From positions 6,997,001 through 7,061,000 of the forward strand of contig NC_135258.1 in NCBI RefSeq assembly GCF_964204865.1: a DNA stretch of 64,000 nt, in the 5' to 3' direction. Origin of the DNA: Styela clava. Taxonomy: Eukaryota; Chordata; Ascidiacea; Stolidobranchia; Styelidae. The notes beneath the pieces were generated by a model. It was not told the DNA's origin and made no database searches. It saw only the letters and a program-made list of their open reading frames with translations. Positions 48,457 to 62,300 of the stretch are shown here, piece by piece; positions within the stretch are counted from its first letter, which is position 1; the number at the start of each line of letters is the position of its first letter. Position numbers and translations under genes: made by a program.

Positions 48457-48934
48457 TACTGTATCTCCCGGCGAATAAGTCGCTTTTCTAGAACCAAATT
48501 TTTGGCCTGATTTTCGGGGGGGGGGGTTGTCCTATTAGGCGAGTATGATCGTTTTCATTTTTTTGGTGTCGCCTTATTATTGAATCCGGACAATAAAATA
48601 CCTTCGGCGATAACATCTTCCACGTCCTCATCAGGTTAGTTCAAATAAATCGACATTATCGCGTTGTGAATCTGGAATTTCATTGCTGTGATTATCATAC
48701 TTGAATTATCATGTATGGATTGAATATTACGCTACGAGAAAAAGTCATTATAGGCTATTTTAACCAATGCGCAAACGCGGCGACCGCTCAAAAGGCATTG
48801 CATGGTAATTTAAGATTCAGATGTTGATGCGATTTCACTACCCCGACTTATTGGTCGGTTATATGCAAAAACCCATTTTTTCAGGCTTAAAAGGTCTTAT
48901 TCGCCGGGTAGACTTTTCGCCGGGAAATACGGTA
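48457..48934. mobile_element. Nested element with CCCGGCGAATAAG termini
   Basis: The left end TACTGTATCTCCCGGCGAATAAG corresponds to the complement of the right end (TTACCGTATTTCCCGGCGAA, then CCCGGCGAATAAGACC). A poly-G run sits at 48518-48526. Target duplication not clear. A lone terminus of the same type is at 3863-3886. Confidence 0.6.
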
Positions 48935-49054
48935 AATAAAAATAATCAGTTTATTTGCTAAAAAAACATGACATGTAACAGACCGGCTGAAAAATATGAC
49001 TTTTGTGTTAGAACCGGCTGACGAAAAATTTGAATCCCACCACTTGTTATTACC

Positions 49055-50350
49055 CTTTTGTATTGTCTCCCACGGCACAATGTGGTCGGATCACTTATTT
49101 ATTTAATTAAAGTATTGGCGAGTGGCTACTTAGTCTTTCATCACATGCATTGGAGTTGACGGTTTATGTTTTATGCTCACTTTCGAGGCACTCAGTGTTT
49201 CTTCTTCGCCGATTCGTTGCTGTGGAGCTCATTGAGGGTAATTTTTAAAGAAATGATTGGTGTATTTCCAGTTGTGTTATGGTGGTTCTCTTATTGTCCA
49301 ATTACAGCTTCCTCTAAACACCCACGTCCATGCATCCGAAACGATTAACCGTAAATGAAAATCGCATCCCACCTTTTGCCACTTACCGAACTGTGTAGGA
49401 ATCAACTTTTAGGCGATAAATTCCCGGGTGAGATATCACTTGCGTAATTTGATATGTGTGAAACCGATGGTGAAAATATTGTTCTGTATCCTCGTCCATA
49501 CATGGTTACACATAAGTAATGAATGTTCATGTCTGGCGTAGTCATGTTTCACTTCAATTGGAATCAAAGCTATGAGGGAATTTTGAAATGTTGTGGGCGA
49601 TACATTGCATAATGAGGTTGCACATTTTCATAACATGACTCATTATTTATATCCGACATGAGGGTGTGTGGGAATGAAAGTACCGTAACCCTGCAACGAT
49701 CGCTGGGAAATATATCTCTCAGAAGACAAGGCAAGTAGTCTATTATGTAATGCAGTAATGTCATGTGGTGCAATTGAGATAAAAGTGGGCTATTTTGTCA
49801 AGTTAATACAGTAATAAAGCTCAACATATTTCCGACCTTTCGCGAACGACTTGCCTGCTGTTACTAAACGACGGGTTTGACTTATTCAGAAAAATGATAA
49901 AACAAAAAAATACCTCGTACCCTCTCAGGTATGAAGACCGCTTGATTGACAGTTGGTTTATTTATTTATGTCTCGTCGTGGTTTGTGAATGCATTTCTAT
50001 CCTGCCTTCTGTGAAAGGATTTATTTGATCCGTGGTTTGAAGGTGGCTGTACCGGTAACTCTTGCAGTCTTGTGTTCAAGGCAGGCATCTGGAATGGTAT
50101 GATCAGATAGACTACCAGGATACCGGTAATGTAAGGTAGTAATGGTTACTGTATTCTGGTACCGTACAGTACCGTTATCAGGTATTACTTCACTTCCTCG
50201 GGATAAAAAATCTTTGTCTGATTTTTGTACATTTCTTTGAAGCCTATGTTTATCGACTGTTTCTCTCTATGCAGAGCGTAGATGTTGAGTTTTGATTTTA
50301 AATCCTTTTGATAGTTGATTATTTGGAATATAAAATGACAAGACGGAGCC
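49055..50350. other. Intergenic and upstream region of the Eph gene
   Basis: No gene recognised. Positions about 50030-50100 contain a tRNA-like stretch with a B-box-like GTGTTCAAGGC and may be a SINE fragment. The Eph promoter should lie in the last part, but no core element is diagnostic. Confidence 0.35.
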
Positions 50351-53300
50351 ATGTTAAAAAGTTGGATTTATATTTTACCTGGATTGATATTTATTTCTGG
50401 TGTTAATTCAGATCAAGGTAAGTTGATTTAATAACTTAATTTTCTTGTGAAGGTTTGCCCCAAAATATTTTTGTATAATTGAAAATTATAGCTTCATTTA
50501 ATGATTCAAGTTGCTGACATTCAGACATTCGTATGTGCAATTACATGAATTATTAGGATATCATTCATTCACCACTATTCCTATAATTATTCATAGTCTG
50601 GTGAGAGTTAAGAATGACATAGGCGAAAATTGTTACCCCACGCTCACTAAAAGTTAATGTGGTACTAAACTAATATAATGTTTCCAAATTTGAAACTTAG
50701 ATCATAGATACTGAGAATGCGAATTCGACTGTCAGACCAACATATGTAACAACAATGAAAACAAGGATTTGATGATATTAAGATTTCTTGTCCTAATTTA
50801 GTCATGCTCACACAAAATTTGTTGAATAGTCTACATTGAATCACATGTAATTGCCTGAGGAATAAAAATTAAAGTCATTTTTATGACCAGACTAGGAAAT
50901 ATCTCCAAACAACGCTACTTAATATTAATGTTTTATTTAATTTATACTTTTATATTTGACAGTAACATTGTTGACAACGGAGGGAGTGACAACCAATTTA
51001 AACTGGCGAGTTGAAAACATAAATGAACTACCTGGGTTCAATGGGGTGAGGAATTGTTGGTTACAATCACTATTTAGAATAGATGTACATATATCAGCCT
51101 ATAGTCTTAAAATGTCGCCATAGAAAAAGCGAAAAGACAACTCACTGGACCTTTCTGTAGTCAAGTTGTCTCTAGTGAGTTGTCCACCAGAATCTATATT
51201 CATGCTTCGTTCCCTACATAATAGGATACTATCAGAATATAAAGACTACACAAAATAACAAAGATATACCTTTAGAACTTATCGCACAATATTGCCTAAC
51301 GGTACTTCTGTTATGGTCCTAATTGCTTTTTGAATGGCCTCTGTGTAGTGGATATTTTGCTGTCATATAGAAGGCAGGTTAGAAATTGGAATGGCCGCAA
51401 TTCCACTTTATGGAAGACTATTCTGGCTGCATTGCAGGAAAGAAGCTTATGTATGATCTTTTGCTAATTAGAATTTATTAATTCATTTAATTCCTTTGAG
51501 TAGTTTTCAATATTTTATGAAATTGTTACCTGGGCCCTTGAAGAGTTAGTTGTAATACAATACACAAAATAGATGTTATTGCAGAAATGCTAATATTACA
51601 CAATAAGGTTTATGGATATATATATATATATTTACGAAAAAATTGATTCAGTGATGATTAATGAACCTGTATAATTAAGTACAATGGATGGGCAAATTTA
51701 TCATATTTTATGTTTTGTTTTACTAATCCCTACCATTTTCTGGTTATCAAATATTGCATGCAATAAAGCACTCCCTAGTCCCGGCGCTTCAGAAGTGTGT
51801 GTACTAATTTTGGCCGAGTAAAATATTATTGTTTACAAACCTTTTCACAGTGGGATGATCTCAGCATCTTATACAAGGATGAAATAGTTCGGGGATATCA
51901 AGTTTGTCAAATAAATATCGATCAAAATGTAAAAGAAAAACCTCAAACATGGCTTCTCTTACCTGGCGTTGAAATAAATGGTTTGTTTATTTGATAAAAT
52001 AATCATTAGTACAATAGAATTCCTTTCAGAATTGCATATTCTGCAAACTTACAAAACTCATGATTTATTCGATGGATGATTATAAGTTTGATTGAATGAG
52101 ATATATTATGATCATAATTTCCGGTAACGAAATTGATATCCCCTTATTCAATAAAGGTTCTAAATTGGCATTCATTTAGATAATATTATTTGCTTTATAT
52201 AATTCCGTGTTTAGAAACATTTTAAAGCAATCAAATTTAGTCTTCAACCGTGATCAAGTATCATCATATTTATTATAATAATAACAAATCAAAGATTTAT
52301 GATAAATTTAATTTGAAAAAATTGGAAATTATTATTTTATACGTTGAATTAATGTTAATCATTGTTTGATATTAGCAAGCACAATGAAGCCTAGTTAATT
52401 TAATGCTGTTACCGTAATATATCATCATATAATACAATATATCATATGTCGACATACAGTAATTAGTAATACAGTATAATTTAGAAGCTAGTTTATTAGG
52501 TACTTATTCCCAATATTACATACTATTGAGATGTCTTGTCAATATGAATCCATTATAAATCGGGTCTTCATGTAAATCATTAAATTAACAGACTAGATAG
52601 ATAGTATTTTATTTTATATTTTTAGCGGCACCAAGAATATTCATTGAAATGAATTTTACTATGAGAGAATGCAGTGATTTAGAAAAGACATGCAGGTGAG
52701 ACTGATGCGTATCAGGTGTTTTTTAACTTTGCACCTGCTCTCTTAATTACCATGTTCGGGATAGGCTAACTGTAATTAGGCTTGACGCGATGCGTTGCCA
52801 CACTACCAAGCCAAGCTATAATATGAATATACATACAAGTTACATTTTGACAAATTGTGAAAAGTGTGCATTGGTAAAAATCACGAATCCGTATACTATT
52901 GGCTATAGTCCAGTATGCTGTAGATAAAACAGGTAACTGTTTTGTGAAATTTACCTTTTTTATGATTACTGTATGAATTTGTTAGGAGGTTGTCTGTTCA
53001 GATTATAAATATATTGTCAATTGGAATAACTAGAATTCTAAAAAACAAACGTGACTATGACTAGCAGATGTGAGCATATTATGTAATTTCATCCTAATGA
53101 GCTATTCTCATAATGTGTGTTTGAATTTCAAATATGGCCTTTGTTTAAAATCTATTATGTAAATAAACACGCTCATTTAGATAGATTGAAGTGAGACAAT
53201 TTAATTAGTTCTGTAACTTCTGTCTGTCTCTGTATAACTACCAACATATGTGTATTCTTTTGAATCTGAAAGGGTAATATTTTAAGCTCCTAATACTACG

Positions 53301-56300
53301 GATTTAACCTACAATTTTTTATGTATATTACATCATGGTATTTTGTGAATTTTTTTTTTTATTACTCGACTTGACTCATTATTACTCCACCATATTTTAT
53401 CAGAAAGTTTTTTTAAAACTTTTTATTGCTAAGTCTATAATGATTCATTCAAAATATTCATTATTGGAGAAAATCATATTTTTAATAAATCAAATTTTAC
53501 AAAGTTAAGTTACTGTATAGTGTATATTGATATATGTAGATTTTCTGTATGTTTTGCAATTTCTCTTTAAAAAATTCAAATTTGATATCTGTAATTACAC
53601 CAACTTTATATGTCTAAATGTTTGATATTTATTTTAATAAAGGCAAAATGTCTTCATATCCTCCAGTTTTAGTACAGAACAGACTATTCCAGGTGTTTAT
53701 GATAATATTGTTCTACATTTGTTTTCAGAGAAACATTCTCTGTTTATTACCGGTTGACTGAAGGAAATTTGCAGAGTGAATCTGATTATAAGTTTGAACC
53801 TCTTGATTATAAAAAGATTGACACAGTTGCTGCTGAGGTTTGTATTATAACATTGTCTATAACAGGGGTGTGCAACTTTTAATACAGGAGGGCTCGATAG
53901 AAATAACCTGGTGAAACCGCGGGTCGCACCTTTTTAACATAGGCTTTTTAGTAGTTGCAGGCACAAAAATTTTGGTTATTTATCTTATGTCATGTGTTGT
54001 TCTCTTCACATAAGCTAGCTGTTATTAAAGCATGTAACGTCATATGCGTAGATAATAAATTGGGCTCAGGTATAGGCTTTGCAATTACTTGCATCACTTA
54101 CCAGATTAAACTGAAATAAAAACTCATTTCATGAGCCGCATACCATTCGAAATTTGCACTTCACTGCGGGCCACACAATTTTTCTTTGTGGGTCGCATTT
54201 GGCCCGCGGGCCGCAGGTTTCACCACCCTACAAAATCCTTCATGGTTTTTGTGAAGTAAAATTAATTTTTCCTGTCATTATTCATGCAACTAGTTTTTCT
54301 GCGACGATTCATTTCATGATATTTTGTCTCTAAACAAAATTGAATATTCAAATACATTAAAAATTGATAAGATTCGATATAGCACATTCTAGGAAGAATT
54401 TAAAATATTTTCATTCACTAATGTATCATTCATTTTAAGCATTTGTTTACCGGTGGTCAGACAAAAATCACTTCATGATGGCACAATAAAAATATTAAAA
54501 ATTATTTGAAACTACCGGTATGTTTATCTAAACTATTCTGCACTATTAAATTCAACTTCAATCAATTAACAATAGTTTGCATTTTTTTTTTGTCAAACAT
54601 GACCCAATTTATAACCTGTTCCATATTTGAAAATAATATTTCAGAATAGTTGGTCAATCTGTTCTATCAGCCCTATCTAAACCCTTTTTATTTTTTGTTT
54701 TTCTGTTCTTTCAGGTGCGATTTTCCACAGCCTCATGGAATTCGTTGATCAACAGTGAGACAGTCAGCATCAGCCTGAAAAATTCTACCAAAAACACAGG
54801 TATTTGATATGACATATAGTTAGGTGGAAGACAGTAAATATGAGTAGAGTTCATATTGCAGCATCTCCAAATGTTTCACTGACTTCAATTCCAAGTGGAC
54901 AGTTTGTGATCATCACGACTGGCGAATATAGGTTGAGGGTTCTTTGATTCCATTTTAAATTATGCAGGAGTCCAGTTTAAAATCCAGTTACCAGACTCAT
55001 TTTCAAAAGTTCAAAAAATATGAATAATGATAAAAGCGTCATAGTGTTGATATGTGTATTAGAACTCTATACACTAATGCAGGTTCTTTTATCATACTGC
55101 AATACTTTCAGCGAAATTCAGTATGTTGAGTCGTTTGAGAATTCAATAAATTTTAATTTCCTTCAATTGAATAATTGTTTCTTTTTGCAGTGCAATTGAA
55201 GTAATATGTATTTATATTCCAAGAAAGTGCTACCAAGTTTTGTAACCCTTGGATATTTGCTATGTATGGTTCAAATCACCATACCTACATCTACGATATT
55301 ATTCAAGTCTTGCATTCAACATTTTCAAACTATTTTTCTCACAATTTCAGCACTTCATATAGCAATAATGGATGCAGGTGCCTGTATATCATTGATGGGA
55401 GTCCGAATCTATCATAAAGTTTGCAGAAGAACAACTGCTGGTTTTGCATATTTTCGAGAAACAAAAACTGGCATCAGTGATACTTCTCTTGTACCTGTGA
55501 GTACATGATGACTTTTACAGAATTCATACATTTAATTTTGCCAAAATAGGGGTTAATATGTAGTTGTGTGGTAAATATCCAGATTTTTATTTCTTATTTA
55601 GACAATCAAATGTAGTCTGCCACAGGCTAAATCAGTAGGTGATGGCCATGACTAATTCTGTCTGGGTGTTATTGTTATTTCCATGTATACAGGTCACTGG
55701 AAGATGTGTTTCAAATTCAATTTATCCTGAACCTGGCTTGCCATTACCTGACATTGTTTTGCCTTCTGCGACCCTTGAACCTGTTTCAGATGATCTGATT
55801 GGTCCACTGTATCATTGTACCAGCTCTGGTGATTGGCAAGTTCAAACCGGATCATGCCAGTGTAAACCAGGTTATCAACCAGATTTATCTAAAACAAAAT
55901 GTGAGCCTTGTACAAGTGGAATGCACAAGTATGTAACATATTAATATTTTCAAATGAAAACTTTTCTTTCAAATTATTATAAAATCAGGAAAACTATTCA
56001 CAATTGTGAATGCAATGAATTATAGTGATATTCGGCAGAATTTTTTTTCACAAAGAATTCTGACTTTGTAACATTGATTTACATACACGCTTTCTGATTT
56101 AGGACGAGTGATGAAGTGGATAATGCAATATTTCCCATTTTCAGGCCATTGATAGGGAATCACAACTGTACAATATGTCCTGTCCATTCAAACACAGCAA
56201 AACAAGGAGAAATGACTTGCCAGTGTGATTCAGGTTATTTTACAGTGGAACTTGACGAGGAAAAGGTCGAAGATGAACCAAGGTATCTTCATTATTCATT

Positions 56301-59300
56301 GCCACGGGGTGATGGATTATATGCAACAGTCCCAAGTCAAATTTTCTCAACTGAATTCACCAGAATACTATAATATTGAACAGCATCACCTCTTCATATC
56401 ATATCAATCCCCGTATTTGTCAACTAGGACTCCAATATACCGTAAGTGGGTTCGCTGTTTGGTTACAACTCTCTCCACTATTAAGTCCATGCATCTGAAA
56501 AAAAGAACTGGTTAGCTAATCCCATACCCAAAATTGACTGGCAACCGTACCACAGAGGCTTTTTACACCATATGCCTAAGCCGTTTTTTGCCTTTCCTCT
56601 CCCCCAGGGTGAATATGGAAACTCTATCCTATCCTTTGCATTTTCGCCTTCTAAGGAAGTCGTCATGACAATGAACTTATTAGAGGAATCCATAACTTCT
56701 TTTTGTTGTGCTGTAATATAGTGTTGCCATCAGCGATCCATAGTAACTTGGTTGCGTTCATTTTTGTGCAAGCGTTTTGCCTGATAATTGCCAATTAATT
56801 GAATAATAACCAATAATTGGTTTGATTGAAACTGAAATAAACTGCTTTTATCAGTAAATAATTATAACGAATTCTTTCAAATATGTCAAGCGTAAATCTA
56901 TGAAATGCAGATGTTTGTCATACCACACATGTTACATGCCATGTCATCCGCTGTAAGAACATGTTCAACACATTGCAGACATATTCTGCATGTTCAGTAA
57001 ATTGAATTCGAGGGAAATTGCTTTCAAATGGCTAGGATAGCAATGATAGGAAGAATAGTAATGTTACTTTCAAGTTAAAAAATCAGGGTTTACTTTAAAG
57101 TTTGTAATATTAAAATTCTTTGCAAATTGAAATACTCAGAAAGGATCGGAATGTAGCTCAAATATTAAAGTGTTCTACTTATCATGTTTCCATGTACAAT
57201 ATTTGCATTAAAAAGAATACTATTCATTCTATCCTAATATATCGTTTCTTAGGTATCGGATTATATAATACCTGTTGCTTTTACTATTATTAATATACTT
57301 ATAAAACTCATTTTATTTCTGCACAGTCTATTACTTCCAAGCATCACACTAAGTGCAAAAGAATGTGATTTATGTTCAAAGTTACCATTTTCACCAAATA
57401 ATTTGAAAATACATCAACGGGATCCAAACAATCCAGGTATTTTTATAAATTCCTTTTTAACGAAACTATTATACTCAACAAGGCTCTGTACTATAATAAA
57501 GCAATAGATTAATCAGAATCATGATAATTTTACTGGTTAGGCACCCGCTTTGTATGGACATTAGTTATAAATAGATCACTGATTTATGCAATATAAACGT
57601 AGCCAGGTTGTCTCAGACGTATGCACGGAGTACCAGCTGTACAGGCATTATTTGTTTAGATGCCAATCAAACAAATAATTATGAGCCATTTTTCTTTTGT
57701 TTGAATTGACTATCAGCAAATTCTTAGAAATTTTTTTTTTAATCATTGTCAGGTTCCATTGAAGTTTCATGGAAGGCCCCAACAAATGATGGAGGATGTT
57801 ACAATGTACAGTACTGTGTGTTATGTCAATTCAACTCAATGCAGCAAAACAATTCAGCTGAAGGTTTGATTATTTACACCATTTTTTCTGTAAACAATAA
57901 CAATGATCTTGTAATTGTGAAAGTTGCATTCTTCATCAAATAGTTTTTATCTGTAATTAGTAAATCGGTCAATTTAACATTTCATGAATAATTCCCAACC
58001 TAAGATAAGAACCCATCAGTGGTTGAAGTTATCACTGGCCGGATGACAAGGAAGGTTAAAATTTCGGGTTCAAATCTCATGCCCCCCACATCACACAGGG
58101 TGTAATAATTTGGATAGGCAATGATGAATCAGAAAAATTTCGGCTTTTTCCGGTAGCTGTATGCAGAGCCCTTCTTAGAGGCATGGTAAAAAGATCAGCT
58201 GATTCCTAATCGCCATGCAGCAATCAGCTAACTGTTGTTTTTGATGATTAGTGTCCTTTTGACATTAGAAATGAAATGAACTGTATTACACGGACAAGCA
58301 TTACATTAGCATTCTTTGTATATAGCATATTTCAGAATTCTGCTACAGGTGAATATAATGAATTAAAATTAATTTTCTTTTCCAGCTCTTGATTGCGATC
58401 ATCTCAACTTCCATTCTTCACAATGTTATATTAACAATCTCAAGGTCACGACAACTGGACTTAGAGGTCACACATCCTACAATTTCACTGTGGTCTCCTT
58501 CACTCTCGCCACAAAACAAAAGTTTCCAAATTTGATAGAAAATTTTTATGAAAACCAAAAAAGTAAAAGAGCAAATACATCTAACAGAATTGTTCATATA
58601 GACACACAGGTTGGTAGATATATTCATGTTCCAATTTATTTTTAGTGTTATTGATCCATTCTTATCCTGGATGTTTATGTTTAAATGTACAATTCAATTC
58701 GTTTATTATGCCATTATTCTCTGGAGGTATGTGTACCAATATGGAGGTGACTAATTTTGTTCGCCTACTTTACATCAAATTGTGTAAATGTACTGAAACC
58801 TATGGGCAGTATTCACTTGGCTAACACAGACGGTCCCCGGACTCATAATACAACTAAAATGAGAAAAATCGGAATAAAATTAGGGCCTAACCCTAACCTG
58901 GTACACGCACTACAGGAGTACCGCCATACCAACACAAATAAATCAATAAACATGGGCAAACACAAAAATAGCACAGTATTTATAAATATCACGGTAAAAT
59001 ATCGGCGAAATAACTGCTAATATGAAATGAGTTCAACACAAATATGCAAATATTTACAGTTTCGGCAATTGACATACTTATTTCACCCTGTCCTCATAGT
59101 TTTAGAATTATTACTGGAAAGATATATGTAATATTCAAAAATAGATGTCGGAAGATGCCTGTAGAAAACTAAAAGAACCCAATCGGAAACTGTTACCACA
59201 ATTGGCCTTTTAAGTTAGTAAATAGCAATCCAAAATAGAATACTTCAAACTGATTAAGTATATACATGAAATAGATAAGATCATTTATTTTTACTCAATC

Positions 59301-62300
59301 AAGATAAATTATCTTATAGCTATCATCTCTATGCTTAGCAAAAACCAATCGAACCATAGTTAGAGAAGCACCATATTTTTCATATTGAACAATACACATT
59401 CACATTTTAGAAACTGCATTCCTTGCTTGATTCCTCATCAAGTTCGATAGTTTATAAGACAGGCGATACACTGCCATCCAGTGTTCAAAATCCAATGATT
59501 ACGATGGAAAACCAAACTGCAGTTGCATTGAAATGGAATGAACCAAAATATCCAAACGGTGTTATTCTCTTTTATAAGGTAAGTCTTGGATCTTTAATTA
59601 ACTGTCTGTAGTTGAGGATTTTTATTGTAAAAAATTGTTAAATTAATTGTTTTGAGGAAACTTCGAGTTTTTTTGACAGTTGGTGCTTCGTACTAAGCCT
59701 AATTAATTGTGTTGGACTTTTTAATACGTACTCAATAACACAGGAAGGTTTTACTGCTTATTTCACAACATGGTTGACCGCAGGATTGCGATGCCTTATT
59801 CTTATTTCCACTCATTATCTAGGTTGCTTATACATATAAGTGGAGTGAAATAAGGGGATTTTTAATTTGTAACTAGTTAAATATTCAGAAATTATGTTTT
59901 TCAATTTATGTTTTGATTATTTTGAATGCACTCATTTTACAACAAAATTCAGCTATATGGCAATTTTTTCTGTCTAAAATTTGAATCATAACTCTTTTTT
60001 ATCAGTTGGAGTTATGTAAAACAACCACCTATGCTTCCTATATGCCTTTGTGTTGATGGAGATGCATGTGTATAATGCTGGGATGCAATTGTACGACATA
60101 AAATAAATAAACTCTCTCTCTCTCTCATTTGTTTGTTAAACTGACAATAAACGTAACCATCTATTTTACTTTAGGTCAAATATGCACTTGTTAATGAAAT
60201 CAAAGATTCTTCTGAGAAGCCATCTAATGTTCCAGCTCAATTTGTTTCACATAAATATACTTGGGAATATATCATCGTCAATGAAACATATGTTTTACTC
60301 ACCGATTTATATCCGGGATCAATCTATGAGATCATAATCACTGTTCATAATTCTGCTGGTTAGTTTTTCATGTACAACGTTTGATGCTGTCGTAGTGTGT
60401 GTACCCGGTTACAGTTAGGCCATAATGTGGTTCACCATATTATTGACACATCTTGCTGGCTTTACTCTCCCATGGAATGAAAACAACATCCCACTTGAAA
60501 CAAAGTTCTATTCAAGTAGCAACTACCTCAATATCCTGGATCAACCAACAAGTTTTTTATCACTGTTTATAATTCGCCGGGTTAGTTGATGCTAGTGGTC
60601 AACTTTTTTTATTTATTTTTTTGCGCACGTGATGACCTTGTCAAAGTATTGGACTTTACTATATCTGGCACAAGATCTAAATCTTTGTTTTAAAATCTCA
60701 TCTCACCAAGGGTGTATTGAATTGGATAGGTAATGCCAAAAGATTCCATTGCTTCCAGAATAAAAATATAAAATATTATTCAACTATTACAGGATCAGAC
60801 AACGGGAGCAATCCACTTCTTGCTTACACAGTTTCATTTGATGATTCAGCGAATAATCAACCAACAAACACTGGAAACTTTCCTTATTTAATCGCAACTA
60901 TTGTCATTGCTGCATTGGTTTTCATAGTAAGCCTTGTTTGTCCTTTTTTTTTAGCTTCTTTAACTATGTACTAATGTATTATTAGCTTTTCTATTTATTT
61001 TCTGTACATGTCAAGTAGAATCGAGTGTGTCTTGTTGATACATGATTATTTCATGACAATATTTGTGAAAACAATTTGAATACTGGGGCGCTATTGTGCT
61101 ATTTTTTATGGAAAATTTTTGATTTTTAAATCAGCATCAGCAAATATTTTAATCCATGCAGCTGTATCTGCTGATTCTTGCTATAAGATGTTGAATATGG
61201 GAATAGGAATATGTTTTTATGCCTGATCTTCAGACATATATTCACATAAAAATTCCTTATAATCAATAATTTTACCCTAATACATATTTTATGCAATATA
61301 TGTACTTTTATGTTTGTTTTATCAAGCCATGGTATCGCAAGTTTTAAAAAAGTCCATTGGGCATTGACCATTTTTGCAAAGTTACATCAATCAAGATATA
61401 TTTATTGAAATTGGGCACGGATTCTCGTAATCATTATTCAAATTACTTATTCAGATTTGTCTCATTTTAATACTTCAATGGAAATGTCGATCAAATAACA
61501 GGAAACATGAAAACAAGAACGGATTTACTGAGCAACAAACTGAATTCAGACCTTACAATTCACATCATGAAGCAATGGGTAAGGCTGTAGTTTGTGGGCT
61601 CAGGAAAAAATTTCAAAAAATAAGAGCGATATTATGAACTGAGAACAATTATTAAAAATAAATATGTGTGATACATCTAAAGGTAGAGGTTCCTACAAAA
61701 ATGACGGGCCATATAACCAACTTCAGACATGTAGCTAAGCCACTCAAAAAAAGTTTTTACACAGACTCAGCCTTAGAGTATTGAAGGCACCGGGCAAAAG
61801 GCGATAGATTTAATGCACTGACAAGACAAGAGCCTGTTGCGCACCCCTGTTCTAAAGCAAATAACTATTCCTAAGCAAACTATTTGATATTCAAAAATGT
61901 TTTTTCTGTTGCAGACCAACGTACATACATAGATCCATACTCCATAGATGCTATATCACCTCATAGATTTCTATGCGAGACATCAGTAGAATCAATATCA
62001 TGTGGACAAGTTATCGGCTGCGGAGAATTTGGTGAAGTTTATAAAGGAACTCTTGCAACTATTGGTGAGAAAATTTCAAACAAATTTATAAAGTTCAAGA
62101 ACTTATATATCCGATTTCTTAAAATCCTGCTGAATTATCTTTTAGTAGGAGGTAGTAGTGAAACGAGAAGTTTTGCTTCATCACGCTCATCTGAGCATGA
62201 CGTTACAAAGTTAAAATGACTAATTCAGTCACTTCTTTCCTTGTTGACTCTCACTATATTCATATTCTCTAAGTTGGATTCATTCAGCAAGTCACGATGA

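Larger units (their letters stand above)
47310..49054. mobile_element. hAT-like element with GTGGGATTCAGCCGG ends, hosting two nested repeats
   Basis: Element about 47318-49046. AGTAGTGGGATTCAGCCGG at the left faces a right end whose complement reads CAAGTGGTGGGATTCAAA followed by CAGCCGGTTC. Flanking octamers ATATTACC and TTATTACC agree at 7 of 8 positions. A CACCGGTTCTATAGAACCG palindrome lies next to the left end. Most of the interior is occupied by a fold-back repeat (47535-47941) and a second element (48457-48934). Confidence 0.75.

Noticed and set aside
61502..61578. Eph exon 16 starting at 61502 after AACAG
   Set aside because: It gives an immediate stop in the required phase. The acceptor at 61453-61454 keeps frame and completes the membrane span (ICLILILQW).
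62140..62219. Possible extra Eph exon after TTTTAG near 62146
   Set aside because: It begins with a stop in the needed phase and interrupts the kinase between glycine loop and lysine strand.
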